Counted from the first letter of the stretch, positions 1-9,278 are shown. The stretch: 64,000 nt of DNA from CAVRAZ01 sp963719135 (GCA_963719135.1 CAVRAZ010000001.1:806001-870000), one strand, 5' to 3'. Notes: generated by a model not told the origin, from the letters alone. Translations and numbers: made by a program.

Positions 1-1743
1 GAACACCACCTGGTTGAAGTCGTCGGCGTAGTATTTGTTGACCAGCAGCTTGTAGAGGCCGGAAAAGCGCCGGGCGACCGCGTCGGCCAGCGACGGGTTC
101 TTCATGTAGACATACCAGGCGGTCAAGACACCCGCGATCGCGAGATAGATCGCCGGGCTGGCGAAGGCGTGCACGACGAACGCCACGGGGCCCTGGTAAT
201 GCTCGGCCAGTTCACGGATCACGTCGTGCTGCGGCAGGACGTGGATGGCGCCGCCGAAGTAGTCGCCGAACACCACGGGATCGAGCAGGTAACCCGAGAC
301 TACCGACGGGATCGCCAGCAACACCAGCGGCAGCGTCACCACCCAGGGCGTTTCGCGCAGGTGTTCGCGCGTGTGATGATCCATGCGCGGTTCGCCGTGG
401 AACACCAGGAAGTACATGCGGAAGCTGTACAGCGCCGTGACGAACACGCCGAGCAGCACCGACCAGTAGGCGAAGCCGCTGCCGGCGATGTGCGAATCGT
501 GCACCGCTTCGATGATGGTGTCCTTGGAATAAAACCCGGCGAAGAACGGCGTGCCGATCAGCGCCAGCGTGCCGATCAGCGAGGTGATCCAGGTGATGGG
601 CATGTACTTGCGCAGGCCGCCCATGTTGCGGATGTCCTGGTCGTGGTGCATGGCGATGATGACCGAGCCGGCGCCGAGGAACAGCAGCGCCTTGAAGAAG
701 GCGTGGGTCATCAGGTGGAAAATGCCCGCGGCGTAGGCAGACGCGCCCAGCGCGACCGTCATGTACCCGAGCTGCGACAGCGTCGAGTAGGCGATGACGC
801 GCTTGATGTCGTTCTGCACCACGCCGAGGAAGCCCATGAACAGCGCGGTGATCGCGCCGATCACCAGCACGAAGCTGAGCGCGGTCTCGGACAGCTCGAA
901 CAGCGGCGACATGCGCGCGACCATGAAAATGCCGGCGGTGACCATGGTCGCGGCGTGGATCAGCGCGGAGATCGGCGTCGGACCTTCCATCGAATCGGGC
1001 AGCCACACGTGCAGCGGCACCTGCGCCGACTTGCCCATCGCGCCGACGAACAGCAGGATGCAGGTCACCGTCATCAGCGACCAGGGCGTGCCGGGAAACA
1101 CCTGGATGGTCGCATCGGCCAGCGACGGCGCGGCGGCGAACACCTGAGCATAGTCCAGCGTGTGGAAGTAGGTTACTACGGCCGCGATGCCCAGCAGAAA
1201 CCCGAAGTCGCCGACGCGGTTGACCAGAAACGCCTTGAGGCTGGCGAAGATCGCGCTCGGGCGCGTGTACCAGAACCCGATCAGCAGATAGGACACCAGA
1301 CCGACCGCCTCCCAGCCGAAGAACAACTGGAGGAAGTTGTTGGACATGACCAGCATCAGCATCGAGAAGGTGAACAGCGCGATATAGCTGAAGAACCGCT
1401 GGTAACCGGGATCGTCGTGCATGTAGCCGATGGTGTAGATGTGCACCATCAGCGAGACGAAGGACACCACCAGGATCATCAGCGCCGTCAGCTTGTCGAT
1501 CAGGAACCCGACCTCGAAGCGGATGCCGTCGGAGACCAGCCAGGTGTAGACCGGGCCGTTGAAGGCCGGCGCGCCGTCCAGCACGAGGTGCTTGAACACC
1601 ACCAGCGACAGGGCGAAGGAGATGGCCACGCCCAGGATCGCGACCCGGTGCGACGCCGTGCGCCCGATCACGTGCCCGAACAGGCCGGCGACGATCGCGC
1701 CGATCAGGGGTGCGAGAACAATGCCCAGATAGACGTTTTCCAT
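1..1743 (-). CDS. nuoL: NADH-quinone oxidoreductase subunit L (NuoL), 3' end outside window
   Basis: Largest antiporter-like proton-pumping membrane subunit of complex I. The minus frame is open from the ATG at 1743 to base 1 (581 codons), so the C-terminal end, including most of the lateral helix, lies outside the window. It begins MENVYLGIVLAPLIGAIVAG and contains the typical NuoL stretch GWEAVGLVSYLLIGFWY near residues 135-150 and many hydrophobic helices. The start lies 5 bases after the nuoK stop, as expected for an operon. nuoM and nuoN presumably follow beyond base 1. Identification is from the translated sequence and operon position. Confidence 0.97.
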   Translation of the reverse strand, partial: MENVYLGIVLAPLIGAIVAGLFGHVIGRTASHRVAILGVAISFALSLVVFKHLVLDGAPAFNGPVYTWLVSDGIRFEVGFLIDKLTALMILVVSFVSLMVHIYTIGYMHDDPGYQRFFSYIALFTFSMLMLVMSNNFLQLFFGWEAVGLVSYLLIGFWYTRPSAIFASLKAFLVNRVGDFGFLLGIAAVVTYFHTLDYAQVFAAAPSLADATIQVFPGTPWSLMTVTCILLFVGAMGKSAQVPLHVWLPDSMEGPTPISALIHAATMVTAGIFMVARMSPLFELSETALSFVLVIGAITALFMGFLGVVQNDIKRVIAYSTLSQLGYMTVALGASAYAAGIFHLMTHAFFKALLFLGAGSVIIAMHHDQDIRNMGGLRKYMPITWITSLIGTLALIGTPFFAGFYSKDTIIEAVHDSHIAGSGFAYWSVLLGVFVTALYSFRMYFLVFHGEPRMDHHTREHLRETPWVVTLPLVLLAIPSVVSGYLLDPVVFGDYFGGAIHVLPQHDVIRELAEHYQGPVAFVVHAFASPAIYLAIAGVLTAWYVYMKNPSLADAVARRFSGLYKLLVNKYYADDFNQVVF

Positions 1744-1748
1744 GCGGC

Positions 1749-2051
1749 TCAGCCCTTCATGCTGTCCAGGTCGTCGACGTTGATGGTCTGGCGGTTGCGG
1801 AACAGCACCACCAGGATCGCCAGCCCGATCGCCGACTCCGCCGCGGCGACAGTGAGAATGAAGAACACGAACACCTGCCCGGCGGTATCGCCCAGGTAAT
1901 GGGAGAACGCGACGAAGTTGATGTTGACCGCGAGCAGCATCAGTTCGATGCACATCAGCAGAATGATGACGTTCTTGCGGTTCAAAAAGACCCCGGCGAC
2001 GCTGAGACCGAAGAGGACTGCGCCGAGGATGAGGAAATCGGACAATGCCAT
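1749..2051 (-). CDS. nuoK: NADH-quinone oxidoreductase subunit K (NuoK)
   Basis: Small three-helix membrane subunit of complex I (MrpC-like), in the proton-translocating arm. The 100-residue length is the family norm. The helix-2 segment MCIELMLLAVNINFVAF with its conserved Glu is present, as is the C-terminal AAAESAIGLAILV segment with the second conserved Glu. It lies immediately upstream of nuoL. On its 5' side the operon is interrupted by about 515 bases holding a GxxExxY-family gene, instead of being closely coupled to nuoJ. Confidence 0.97.
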   Translation of the reverse strand: MALSDFLILGAVLFGLSVAGVFLNRKNVIILLMCIELMLLAVNINFVAFSHYLGDTAGQVFVFFILTVAAAESAIGLAILVVLFRNRQTINVDDLDSMKG

Positions 2052-2057
2052 GGTTGT

Positions 2058-2486
2058 CTACCTTTTAAACCGCGAAGGACGCCAAGGACGCGAAGGAAAA
2101 CCTTCCCCATGCTTCAGTACGACTCGCCGGATACCGTCTCGCATGTGCGTCACATTGAAGTTCAGCAAATATCCCAAAGAAACCTCTTTCAGCTTGAGGT
2201 AGGTCAGTATTTGAGCGATATGTATCCGCTCGATATTGTCGACCGCCTTCAGCTCCACGACCACGCAGTCATTGACCAGTAGATCCAGCCGGTAACCAAC
2301 ATCAATCCGCTTGCCGCGGTACCGGACCGGCACACTGACCTGCCGAGCCACGGCAAACCCCATACCGGCCAGCTCATACGCCATGCAAGTCTCGTAGGCG
2401 CTTTCCAGTAATCCCGGACCCAGCTCCGTATGTACCCTCATCGCCGCGTCCAAAACGGCCTTCCCGGCCCTCTCCGCTTCCACCAT
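2058..2486 (-). CDS. GxxExxY-family protein inserted inside the nuo operon
   Basis: A 142-residue protein carrying the family signature GLLESAY (about residues 25-31) and a following RLDLLVNDCVVVELKAV segment typical of PDDEXK-like folds (GxxExxY/PDDEXK_3 family). The biological role of the family is not established. The gene sits between nuoJ and nuoK and is bracketed by 29-bp imperfect inverted repeats at 2067-2095 and 2529-2557. The last residues (SRFKR and nearby) are encoded by the inner repeat, so the ORF ends within the repeat unit. It is on the nuo coding strand and would be co-transcribed. The protein is clearly not a complex I subunit. The cassette looks mobile or formerly mobile (inference). 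Confidence 0.85.
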   Translation of the reverse strand: MVEAERAGKAVLDAAMRVHTELGPGLLESAYETCMAYELAGMGFAVARQVSVPVRYRGKRIDVGYRLDLLVNDCVVVELKAVDNIERIHIAQILTYLKLKEVSLGYLLNFNVTHMRDGIRRVVLKHGEGFPSRPWRPSRFKR

Positions 2487-2557
2487 CTGCGAATGTCCTT
2501 TCGCATACTCACAAAAAGGTTTGAATTACCTTCGCGTCCTTTGCGTCCTTAGCGGTT
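2067..2557. repeat. Inverted-repeat-bounded cassette carrying the GxxExxY gene
   Basis: The left arm is 2067-2095 (begins AACCGCGAAGGACGCCAAGG) and the right arm is 2529-2557. The reverse complement of the right arm matches the left at 27 of 29 positions by eye. The arms consist of repeating GAAGGACGC units. The enclosed DNA is almost entirely the GxxExxY gene. Related arms with ACAAAGGACAC-type units flank shorter inserts at three other nuo junctions. Confidence 0.8.
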
Positions 2558-2567
2558 GATATCCTGG

Positions 2568-3182
2568 TTAGTCGTCCTCCCCGGACTCCGACGTCATCTT
2601 CACCAGCCGCACGCGGTCCTGGCGGCGCACCGCGACCTGCCTCGCCGGGTTCTGGTAACGCGTCTCCGGGCGCCGGCGCATGGTCAGGGCGATGGCGGCG
2701 ATGATCGCCACCAGCAGGATCACCGACGCGATCTCGAACGGGTACACATAGTTCGTGTACAGCACGCTGCCCAGTTCGCGCGTGTTGCTGTAGCCGGCCG
2801 CGTGGCGCACCGGGGCCGGAACGCTTTCCAGGCCGAAATTCTTGGCGCGCACGACCAGGTACATCTCCGTGATCATCAGCGCCGCGACGACCAGCCCCCC
2901 CGGCAGGTACTTGACGAACCCTTCCCGCACCGGCGAGACGTTGATGTCGAGCATCATCACCACGAACAGGAACAGCACCATGACCGCGCCGACGTAGACC
3001 AGCACCAGCGCGATGGCGAGAAACTCGGCCTCGAGCAGCAGCCACAGCGCCGAGCAGGTGACGAACGCCAGCACCAGGTTCAGCGCCGCGTAGACCGGGT
3101 TGCGCACCGTGATCACCCGCGTGGCGGCGAACACCAGAATCGCAGCGAAGATGTAGAAAACCAGTCTCTCGAAACTCATCAT
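2568..3182 (-). CDS. nuoJ: NADH-quinone oxidoreductase subunit J (NuoJ)
   Basis: Membrane subunit of complex I next to NuoK and NuoA, 204 residues with five predicted helices. The family hallmark ALVLVYVGAVMVLFLFVVMML is present at about residues 57-77. The sequence begins MMSFERLVFYIFAAI; either Met could initiate. The C-terminal tail is polar and ends SGEDD. It is separated from nuoI by about 315 bases of repeat-rich non-coding DNA and from nuoK by the GxxExxY cassette, unlike the tight packing of most nuo operons. Confidence 0.97.
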   Translation of the reverse strand: MMSFERLVFYIFAAILVFAATRVITVRNPVYAALNLVLAFVTCSALWLLLEAEFLAIALVLVYVGAVMVLFLFVVMMLDINVSPVREGFVKYLPGGLVVAALMITEMYLVVRAKNFGLESVPAPVRHAAGYSNTRELGSVLYTNYVYPFEIASVILLVAIIAAIALTMRRRPETRYQNPARQVAVRRQDRVRLVKMTSESGEDD

Positions 3183-3206
3183 GTTCGGCTCAGTATCTGT
3201 TAATTA

Positions 3207-3352
3207 ACCACAAAGGACACAAAGGTCACGAAGAAAGACATACCAATGTCCTCGACGGCGCCGGTTACCCGTCAAACCGCTGCCAATACGACCAATCGCA
3301 GCAAAGTTCCGTAGCATAAGTTTCCCTCGTGTCCCTCGTGTCCTTTGTGGTT
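3207..3352. repeat. Short inverted-repeat insert between nuoI and nuoJ
   Basis: The arm at 3207-3234 (AACCACAAAGGACACAAAGG...) faces an inverted arm at 3323-3352 (...TGTCCTTTGTGGTT). About 90 bases lie between them without a convincing ORF. It has the same architecture as the GxxExxY cassette but no gene, so it could be a non-autonomous derivative. Confidence 0.7.
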
Positions 3353-3440
3353 TGTTCATTAACTATAAAGATCCTGTCGGACACCCCGGAATGCGCCGCG
3401 GGTCCGGGCAACCACAGCGACGCTCGGCAGCAAAGGGTTC

Positions 3441-3478
3441 CTTTGTGTCCTTCGTGTTCTTCGTGTCCTTTGTGGTTG
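3441..3478. repeat. Solitary repeat arm between nuoI and nuoJ
   Basis: A third arm of the same family (four CTTTGTGTCC/TTCGTGTCC-type units ending TTTGTGGTT), in the same orientation as the arm at 3323-3352. It lies 20 bases downstream of the nuoI stop in genome coordinates. It has no obvious partner. Confidence 0.65.
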
Positions 3479-3497
3479 ACAAGAGCATCCACCAAAC

Positions 3498-3986
3498 TCA
3501 CCGATACCGCGCATCCGCCGCCCGGTCAGCGGCGATCTGCGCTTCGTACTGGTCGCCCACCGCCAGCAGCTTTTCCTTGGTCATGATGTTCTCGCCGCGG
3601 TTCTCGAAGGCGTATTCGAACACGCGCGTCTCGACGATCGAGTCGACCGGGCAGGATTCCTCGCAGAACCCGCAGTAGATGCACTTGAACAGGTCGATGT
3701 CGTAGCGCGTGGTGCGGCGCGTGCCGTCTTCGCGCGGCTCGGACTCGATGGTGATCGCCAGCGCCGGGCAGACCGCCTCGCAGAGTTTACAGGCGATGCA
3801 GCGCTCTTCGCCGTTCGGATACCGGCGCAGCGCGTGCAGGCCGCGGAAGCGAGGGGACTGCGGCGTCTTTTCCTCCGGGTACTGGACCGTGATCTTGCGC
3901 GCGAACAGGTTGCGGCCGGTCAGGCGCATGCCCTTGAGCAGTTCCCACAGAAACAGACTTCGCACATTGTCGGGCAGCAATTTCAT
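3498..3986 (-). CDS. nuoI: NADH-quinone oxidoreductase subunit I (NuoI)
   Basis: Peripheral-arm subunit carrying clusters N6a and N6b. Two ferredoxin motifs are complete: CIACKLCEAVCP (Cys 63, 66, 69, 73) and CIYCGFCEESCP (Cys 102, 105, 108, 112). The length of 162 residues is normal. It starts 10 bases after the nuoH stop and belongs to the same transcript. Confidence 0.98.
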   Translation of the reverse strand: MKLLPDNVRSLFLWELLKGMRLTGRNLFARKITVQYPEEKTPQSPRFRGLHALRRYPNGEERCIACKLCEAVCPALAITIESEPREDGTRRTTRYDIDLFKCIYCGFCEESCPVDSIVETRVFEYAFENRGENIMTKEKLLAVGDQYEAQIAADRAADARYR

Positions 3987-3996
3987 CGCGGATGCC

Positions 3997-5037
3997 TCAG
4001 GCGAACCAGGGGTGGACGTGGGCGACGACGGCGCCGCCCTCGATCACCAGCCAGACGATGGTCAGCGGAATGAACACCTTCCACCCCAGCCGCATGATCT
4101 GGTCATAGCGGTAGCGCGGGAAGGTCGCGCGGAACCAGAGGAAGCACAGCAGGAACACCGACACCTTGCCCAGCAGCCAGAGCGGTCCCGGCACCCAGGC
4201 CAACAGGCCCTCCAGCACCGGAATGCCCTCGAACGGCGACAGCCAGCCGCCCAGAAACATCAGGGTGGCCAGCATCGAGATCAGGATCATGTTGGCGTAT
4301 TCGGCGAGGAAGAACACCGCGAAGCCCATGCCCGAGTACTCGACGTGGAACCCGGCGACGATCTCCGATTCGCCCTCGGCCACGTCGAACGGCGACCGGT
4401 TGGTCTCGGCGACGCCCGAAACGAAATAGATCACGAACAGCGGCAGCAGCGGCAGCCAGTACCAGTGCAGTACGCCGCCCTGCTGCGCCAGCACGATCTC
4501 GCGCAGGTTGATGCTGCCGGCGGCCATCAGCACACCGACCAGCGCAAAGCCCATGGCGATTTCGTAGGCGACGATCTGCGCGGCGGCGCGCATGGCGCCG
4601 AGGAACGCGTACTTGGAATTGGACGCCCAGCCGGCGATGATGACGCCGTAGACGCCGACCGAGGTGAGCGCCAGGATGTACAGCAGGCTGGCATCGATGT
4701 TCGCCAGCACCAGGCGATCGTCGAACGGAATCACCGCCCAGGCCGCCAGCGACGGCGCGATCGACAGCATCGGCGCGATCAGGAACAGATAGCGGTCGGC
4801 GTTGGTCGGGATGATGATTTCCTTGAACAGCAGCTTGAACACGTCGGCGATCGGCTGCAGCCAGCCGCGCGGACCCACCCGGTTGGGGCCGATGCGCACC
4901 TGCATGTAACCGATGATCTTGCGTTCGGCGAAGGTCAGGTAGGCCACCGCGCCCAACAGCGGAAGCACGATCAGGAGGATCTTGAACAGTATCCACGCAC
5001 CGGCGGCGATCCATTCGATCAGGCTGCTGTCGCTCAT
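3997..5037 (-). CDS. nuoH: NADH-quinone oxidoreductase subunit H (NuoH)
   Basis: Membrane subunit that forms much of the quinone-access chamber at the junction of the two arms. It has 346 residues and eight or more helices. The conserved loop AYLTFAERKIIGYMQVRIGPNRVGP is visible at about residues 30-55, and the GVAETNRSPFDVAEGESEIVAG signature follows near residue 210. It lies between nuoG and nuoI with short spacing. Confidence 0.98.
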   Translation of the reverse strand: MSDSSLIEWIAAGAWILFKILLIVLPLLGAVAYLTFAERKIIGYMQVRIGPNRVGPRGWLQPIADVFKLLFKEIIIPTNADRYLFLIAPMLSIAPSLAAWAVIPFDDRLVLANIDASLLYILALTSVGVYGVIIAGWASNSKYAFLGAMRAAAQIVAYEIAMGFALVGVLMAAGSINLREIVLAQQGGVLHWYWLPLLPLFVIYFVSGVAETNRSPFDVAEGESEIVAGFHVEYSGMGFAVFFLAEYANMILISMLATLMFLGGWLSPFEGIPVLEGLLAWVPGPLWLLGKVSVFLLCFLWFRATFPRYRYDQIMRLGWKVFIPLTIVWLVIEGGAVVAHVHPWFA

Positions 5038-5046
5038 ACTCCGGCC

Positions 5047-7467
5047 CTAAACCCGTTTCAGATGCACTGAACCGTTGGCGTCGCCAAGCTTCAGTGTCGC
5101 TTCGATGGCCGTCGACAACAGCGCCGCGCCCGGCGCCACGGCGTCGGTCACCACCGCCCTGAGTTGCACGCTCGCACCGGTCTGGGACACGAGCAGCGTT
5201 CCACCGTCGGTCACGCCGAGGCGCGCCGCGTCGGTGGAATTCACGCAGATCTGCGCCGCATCGCCATCCGGCGTGTTCTGCAGGGCCTCGGCGCGCCGCA
5301 CCGTCGCGTCCACCGCGTACGGAGGCAGACAGGCGATACGTTGCAGACTGCTGCTGCTCTCGCCGCCGTCGATGCCGGCGACGTCGCCGCCGCACTGAGT
5401 GTTGTCCGCCTGCACATCGCCCAGTTGCGCGCGCAGTTCGTCGCGCACCTGTTCCGACGACGTCTGGGCGAAGCCGCTCAGTTCGAGCAGATTGCCGAGC
5501 ACGCGCAGCACTTTCCAGCCGGGCCGGCTGCCGCCCGGCGCCTGCGACGCCGCGGCGAAGCTCTGCCAGCGTCCCTCGCAGTTCACGTAGGTGCCCGAGG
5601 TTTCGGAAAACGCGTTGATCGGCAGCAGCACGTCGGCGTAGGCGCGCATGCGGTCGGTGACATAAGGCGTGAGCGCGATGACGAACTCGGCCTGTTTCAT
5701 GGCTTCCAGTGCGCGGGCGCCGTCGAAGCAGTCGAACTCCGGCTCGATGCCGATCAGCAGGTAATTTTTCAGTGGCCGGGCGATCATGCCCGCCGCATCC
5801 CTTCCGGGCCGGTCTCGTGCAACGCCGCCGGCCGCGCGGTGCGGCAGCACACCGGCCAGGCACGCGCCGGCGCTGTTGGCGCCGTCGGACAGGAACCCGA
5901 GCCGCGCGCCCGAGCGCTGCGCGATCAGCACGGCCAGCGCGCGCAGCGTCGAGAACGCCGGGTGCATCGCCGCGCCGATCCCGAGCAGGAGGGTCGGCTG
6001 TTTCGCTTCGCTCAGGGTCGTCGCCATCGCCTGTTCGGTGGCGTCCGGCAAGGTGCGCTCGATCACCGCGCGCAGGTTCGCCGGCGCGCGCGCCTTGCGC
6101 GCCTGCAGGAGCGCCGCCGCCACGCCGGCCAGCGACTGTGCCATGCGCGCCGGCGCCACGATCGACTTGTGCGCAATCGGGAAGGTGTAGCCGAATTCGA
6201 CCGGGTTGATGAACATGACGCGGGCGCCGGCCCTGGCGGCCATGCGCAGGCGGTGACCGATGATCGGCTGTTCCTTGCGCGGATTGGCGCCGACCAGCAG
6301 CACCGCGTCGGTTTGTTCCAGCGCCGCGATATCCTGGCCCAGCCACGGAAACAGCGGCTGGCCGTCCTGGCCGATGAAGTCGCACTGGCGCAGGCGGTGA
6401 TCGATGTTGGCGATGCCCAGCCCGTCGGCCAGCCGCGCCGCCAGCGTCATTTCCTCCAGCGTCGCGCTGGGCGACACCAGGATGCCGACCTGATCGGCGC
6501 CTTGCAGATTGGCCCGCTCGCGCAGCGCCTGGGCGGCGATGTGCAGCGCCTCGTCCCATTCGACCGTCTGCCAGCCGTTGAACTTGCTGGCCATCGGCTG
6601 CTGCAGACGGTCGGCGCTGTTCACGCCCTGGTAGCCGAAGCGGTCGCGGTCGGACAGCCAGACCTCGTTGATCGCTTCGTTTTCGTTCGGCACCACGCGC
6701 AGCAGTTCGCCGCGCCGTGTGTGCAATTCGATGTTCGACCCGACGCAGTCGTGCGGCGCGATGGATGCTGTCTGGGTCAGCTCCCAGGCGCGCGCCTTGA
6801 AGCGGAAGGGCTTGGACGTCAGCGCGCCGACCGGGCAGACATCGATGATATTGCCCGACAGTTCCGACTCCAGATGGTGTTCGATGAACGTACCGATTTC
6901 CATGTTCTCGCCGCGCCCGGTGCCGCCCAGTTCCTTGTGGCCGGCGATGTGCTCGAGGAAGCGGATGCAGCGCGTGCAGTGGATGCAGCGGGTCATGTCG
7001 GTGGCGATCAGCGGACCCAGGTTCTTGTCGCTGACGACGCGCTTATTCTCGCTGAAGCGCGACACGCCGCGCCCGTAGCCGACCGCCAGATCCTGCAGCT
7101 CGCACTCGCCGCCCTGGTCGCAGATCGGGCAGTCCAGCGGGTGGTTGATCAGCAGGAATTCCATCACCGCGCGCTGCGCGTTTTTCGCGTAGTCGGACTG
7201 GGTGAAGACCTTCATGCCGTCGGCGACCGGCGTGGCGCAGGCCGGCAGCGGCTTCGGCATCATGCGGCCGCCCTGCTCCACCTGCACCATGCACATGCGG
7301 CAGTTGGCGGCGACCGGCAGCTTCTTGTGGTAGCAGAAGCGCGGCACGCTGATGCCGTTGGCGTCGGTCACTTCGATGATCATCGCGCCTTTGCGCGCCG
7401 GGTACTGCACGCCGTCGATGTCGACGGTGACCGTATCCTGCGCGACGACTTGCGGATGCGCGCTCAT
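5047..7467 (-). CDS. nuoG: NADH-quinone oxidoreductase subunit G (NuoG)
   Basis: Large iron-sulfur subunit of the NADH-dehydrogenase module, 806 residues. The N-terminal 2Fe-2S site is Cys 45, 56, 59 and 77. A His/Cys motif follows at His109, Cys113, 116 and 122, then a 4Fe-4S site at Cys 161, 164 and 167 with a later VCPVGALTSKPF. The remainder is a degenerate molybdopterin-oxidoreductase-like domain. The stop codon of nuoF overlaps its start by 4 bases (ATGA), indicating translational coupling. Confidence 0.97.
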   Translation of the reverse strand: MSAHPQVVAQDTVTVDIDGVQYPARKGAMIIEVTDANGISVPRFCYHKKLPVAANCRMCMVQVEQGGRMMPKPLPACATPVADGMKVFTQSDYAKNAQRAVMEFLLINHPLDCPICDQGGECELQDLAVGYGRGVSRFSENKRVVSDKNLGPLIATDMTRCIHCTRCIRFLEHIAGHKELGGTGRGENMEIGTFIEHHLESELSGNIIDVCPVGALTSKPFRFKARAWELTQTASIAPHDCVGSNIELHTRRGELLRVVPNENEAINEVWLSDRDRFGYQGVNSADRLQQPMASKFNGWQTVEWDEALHIAAQALRERANLQGADQVGILVSPSATLEEMTLAARLADGLGIANIDHRLRQCDFIGQDGQPLFPWLGQDIAALEQTDAVLLVGANPRKEQPIIGHRLRMAARAGARVMFINPVEFGYTFPIAHKSIVAPARMAQSLAGVAAALLQARKARAPANLRAVIERTLPDATEQAMATTLSEAKQPTLLLGIGAAMHPAFSTLRALAVLIAQRSGARLGFLSDGANSAGACLAGVLPHRAAGGVARDRPGRDAAGMIARPLKNYLLIGIEPEFDCFDGARALEAMKQAEFVIALTPYVTDRMRAYADVLLPINAFSETSGTYVNCEGRWQSFAAASQAPGGSRPGWKVLRVLGNLLELSGFAQTSSEQVRDELRAQLGDVQADNTQCGGDVAGIDGGESSSSLQRIACLPPYAVDATVRRAEALQNTPDGDAAQICVNSTDAARLGVTDGGTLLVSQTGASVQLRAVVTDAVAPGAALLSTAIEATLKLGDANGSVHLKRV

Positions 7468-8771
7468 GCGGCCGCTCCCCTGCCGGCCCGGTGGCTGCTG
7501 GTGCCCGGCATGCAGTTCTTATGGGTGACGTGATACTCGAATTCGCGGCGGAAGTGCTTGAGGAAACTCTGCACCGGCCAGGCCGCGGCGTCGCCGAACG
7601 CGCAGATGGTGTGGCCTTCGATCTGGCCGGCCGCGCTGACCAGCAGGTCGATGTCCTGCAGCGTGCCCTGGCCTTCCTCGATGCGCTTGATCACCCGGTA
7701 CATCCAGCCGCAGCCTTCGCGGCAGGGCGTGCACTGGCCGCAGGATTCGGCGAAATAGAAGCGCGAGATGCGCATCAGCGCCTTGACCATGCAGGTGGAA
7801 TCGTCCATGACGATCATGCCGGCCGAGCCCAGCGCGGAACCGGCCTTGGACAGCGCGTCGTAGTCCAGGTCGGTCTTCATGATCGCGTCGGCCGGCATCA
7901 CCGGCATCGAGCAGCCGCCCGGAATCACGGCTTTGAGCGTATGGCCGTCGCGCACGCCGCCGGCCATCGCCAGCAGATCCTTGAACGGCGTGCCGAGCGG
8001 AATCTCGTAGTTGCCCGGCTTGTTGACGTGGCCGGACACGCACCAGATTTTCTCGCCGCCGTTGTTCGGGCGCCCGAGGTTCAGAAACCAGTCGGCGCCG
8101 TTGCGCATGATCGCCGGCACCGACGCGAGGCTCTCGGTGTTGTTGATGGTGGTCGGCTTGCCGTAGAGGCCGAAGTTGGCCGGAAACGGCGGCTTGAAAC
8201 GCGGCTGGCCTTTCTTGCCTTCCAGCGAATTGAGCAGCGCGGTTTCCTCGCCGCAAATGTAGGCGCCGGCGCCCAGATGCGAATAGAGATCGAAATCGAC
8301 GCCCGACCCTTGCAGGTCGCGACCGAGCAGCCCGGCGTCGTAGGCCTCTTTCAACGCCTGCTCGAAGCGTTCATAGGGTTCGCGGTGGAACTCGCCGCGC
8401 AGGTAGTTGTAGCCGATGGTCGCACCCATCGCGTAACCGGCGATCGCCGTGCCCTCGATCAGCGCGTGCGGGTTGAACCGCAGGATGTCGCGGTCCTTGC
8501 AGGTGCCCGGCTCGGATTCGTCGGAGTTGCAGACGATGTACTTCTGCACCGGCGCGTTGCGCGGCATGAAGCTCCACTTGAGACCGGTCGGGAACCCGGC
8601 GCCGCCGCGCCCGCGCAGGGCCGATTTCTTCACTTCCTCGACGATGGTTTCGGGCGACGTCATCTCGCGCAGGATTTTTTTCCAGGCCGCGTAGCCCCCG
8701 GTCTTGAGATAATTCTCGAACGTCCAGGGTTGGTCGTACTGCAGCGTGGCAAAGCAGACCTGGTTAACCAT
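7464..8771 (-). CDS. nuoF: NADH-quinone oxidoreductase subunit F (NuoF)
   Basis: NADH- and FMN-binding subunit with cluster N3, 435 residues. The glycine-rich nucleotide site GRGGAGFPTGLKW is at about residues 54-66. The FMN-region segment YICGEETALLNSLEG follows. The cluster-ligating SCGQCTPCREGC is near residue 350. It lies 3 bases from nuoE and overlaps nuoG by 4 bases. Confidence 0.98.
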   Translation of the reverse strand: MVNQVCFATLQYDQPWTFENYLKTGGYAAWKKILREMTSPETIVEEVKKSALRGRGGAGFPTGLKWSFMPRNAPVQKYIVCNSDESEPGTCKDRDILRFNPHALIEGTAIAGYAMGATIGYNYLRGEFHREPYERFEQALKEAYDAGLLGRDLQGSGVDFDLYSHLGAGAYICGEETALLNSLEGKKGQPRFKPPFPANFGLYGKPTTINNTESLASVPAIMRNGADWFLNLGRPNNGGEKIWCVSGHVNKPGNYEIPLGTPFKDLLAMAGGVRDGHTLKAVIPGGCSMPVMPADAIMKTDLDYDALSKAGSALGSAGMIVMDDSTCMVKALMRISRFYFAESCGQCTPCREGCGWMYRVIKRIEEGQGTLQDIDLLVSAAGQIEGHTICAFGDAAAWPVQSFLKHFRREFEYHVTHKNCMPGTSSHRAGRGAAA

Positions 8772-8774
8772 GCG

Positions 8775-9278
8775 TCACTCCAGCCCGTCCAGAATCCGGT
8801 CCACCTTCTCGATGGTCAGATTCTCGTGATAATGACCGTTGACCGCCATCATCGGCGCGCCGACGCACGCGGCCAGGCATTCCTCCTCCTGCTTGAGGGT
8901 GATGCGGCCGTCGGCGGTGGTCTGGCCCAGCTTGATGCCGAGCTTGCGCTCGACGTGGTCGACGATGTCTTCCGCACCGCACAGCATGCAGGAAATGTTG
9001 GTGCAGATCGATATCATGTTGCGTCCGACCGGCGCCAGTTCGATCATCGAGTAGAAGCTGCCGACCTCGTAGACCGAAATCGGCGGCATGTCGAGATAAT
9101 CGGCCACCGCGTCCATCTGCGCGCGCGACACCCAGCCCGCGTGGTGCTGCACCGCGTGCAGCGCGGCGAGCACCGCCGAACTCTTCTGGTCGGCGGGGTA
9201 CTTGGTCAGCCAGCGGTCGATCTCCGCCCTGACCTTGGACGGAAGTGCGTAGCGCTGTGTGTTTTCCTGTGTGGTCAT
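8775..9278 (-). CDS. nuoE: NADH-quinone oxidoreductase subunit E (NuoE)
   Basis: Thioredoxin-like 2Fe-2S subunit (cluster N1a), 167 residues. Cluster ligands are Cys92 and Cys97 (CTNISCMLCG) and Cys134 and Cys138 (CLAACVGAP). It is closely followed by nuoF. The 5' side is not packed against nuoD: an inverted-repeat insert of about 270 bases lies between them, so its translation start is decided by its own weak upstream site. Confidence 0.97.
   Translation of the reverse strand: MTTQENTQRYALPSKVRAEIDRWLTKYPADQKSSAVLAALHAVQHHAGWVSRAQMDAVADYLDMPPISVYEVGSFYSMIELAPVGRNMISICTNISCMLCGAEDIVDHVERKLGIKLGQTTADGRITLKQEEECLAACVGAPMMAVNGHYHENLTIEKVDRILDGLE

Noticed and set aside
169..1899. Long plus-strand frames opposite nuo genes (for example 169-1899, 3709-5070, 5164-7533, 7491-9455)
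   Set aside because: They are His/Arg/Gln-rich antisense shadows of high-GC nuo genes with no domain features; the minus strand encodes clear complex I subunits.
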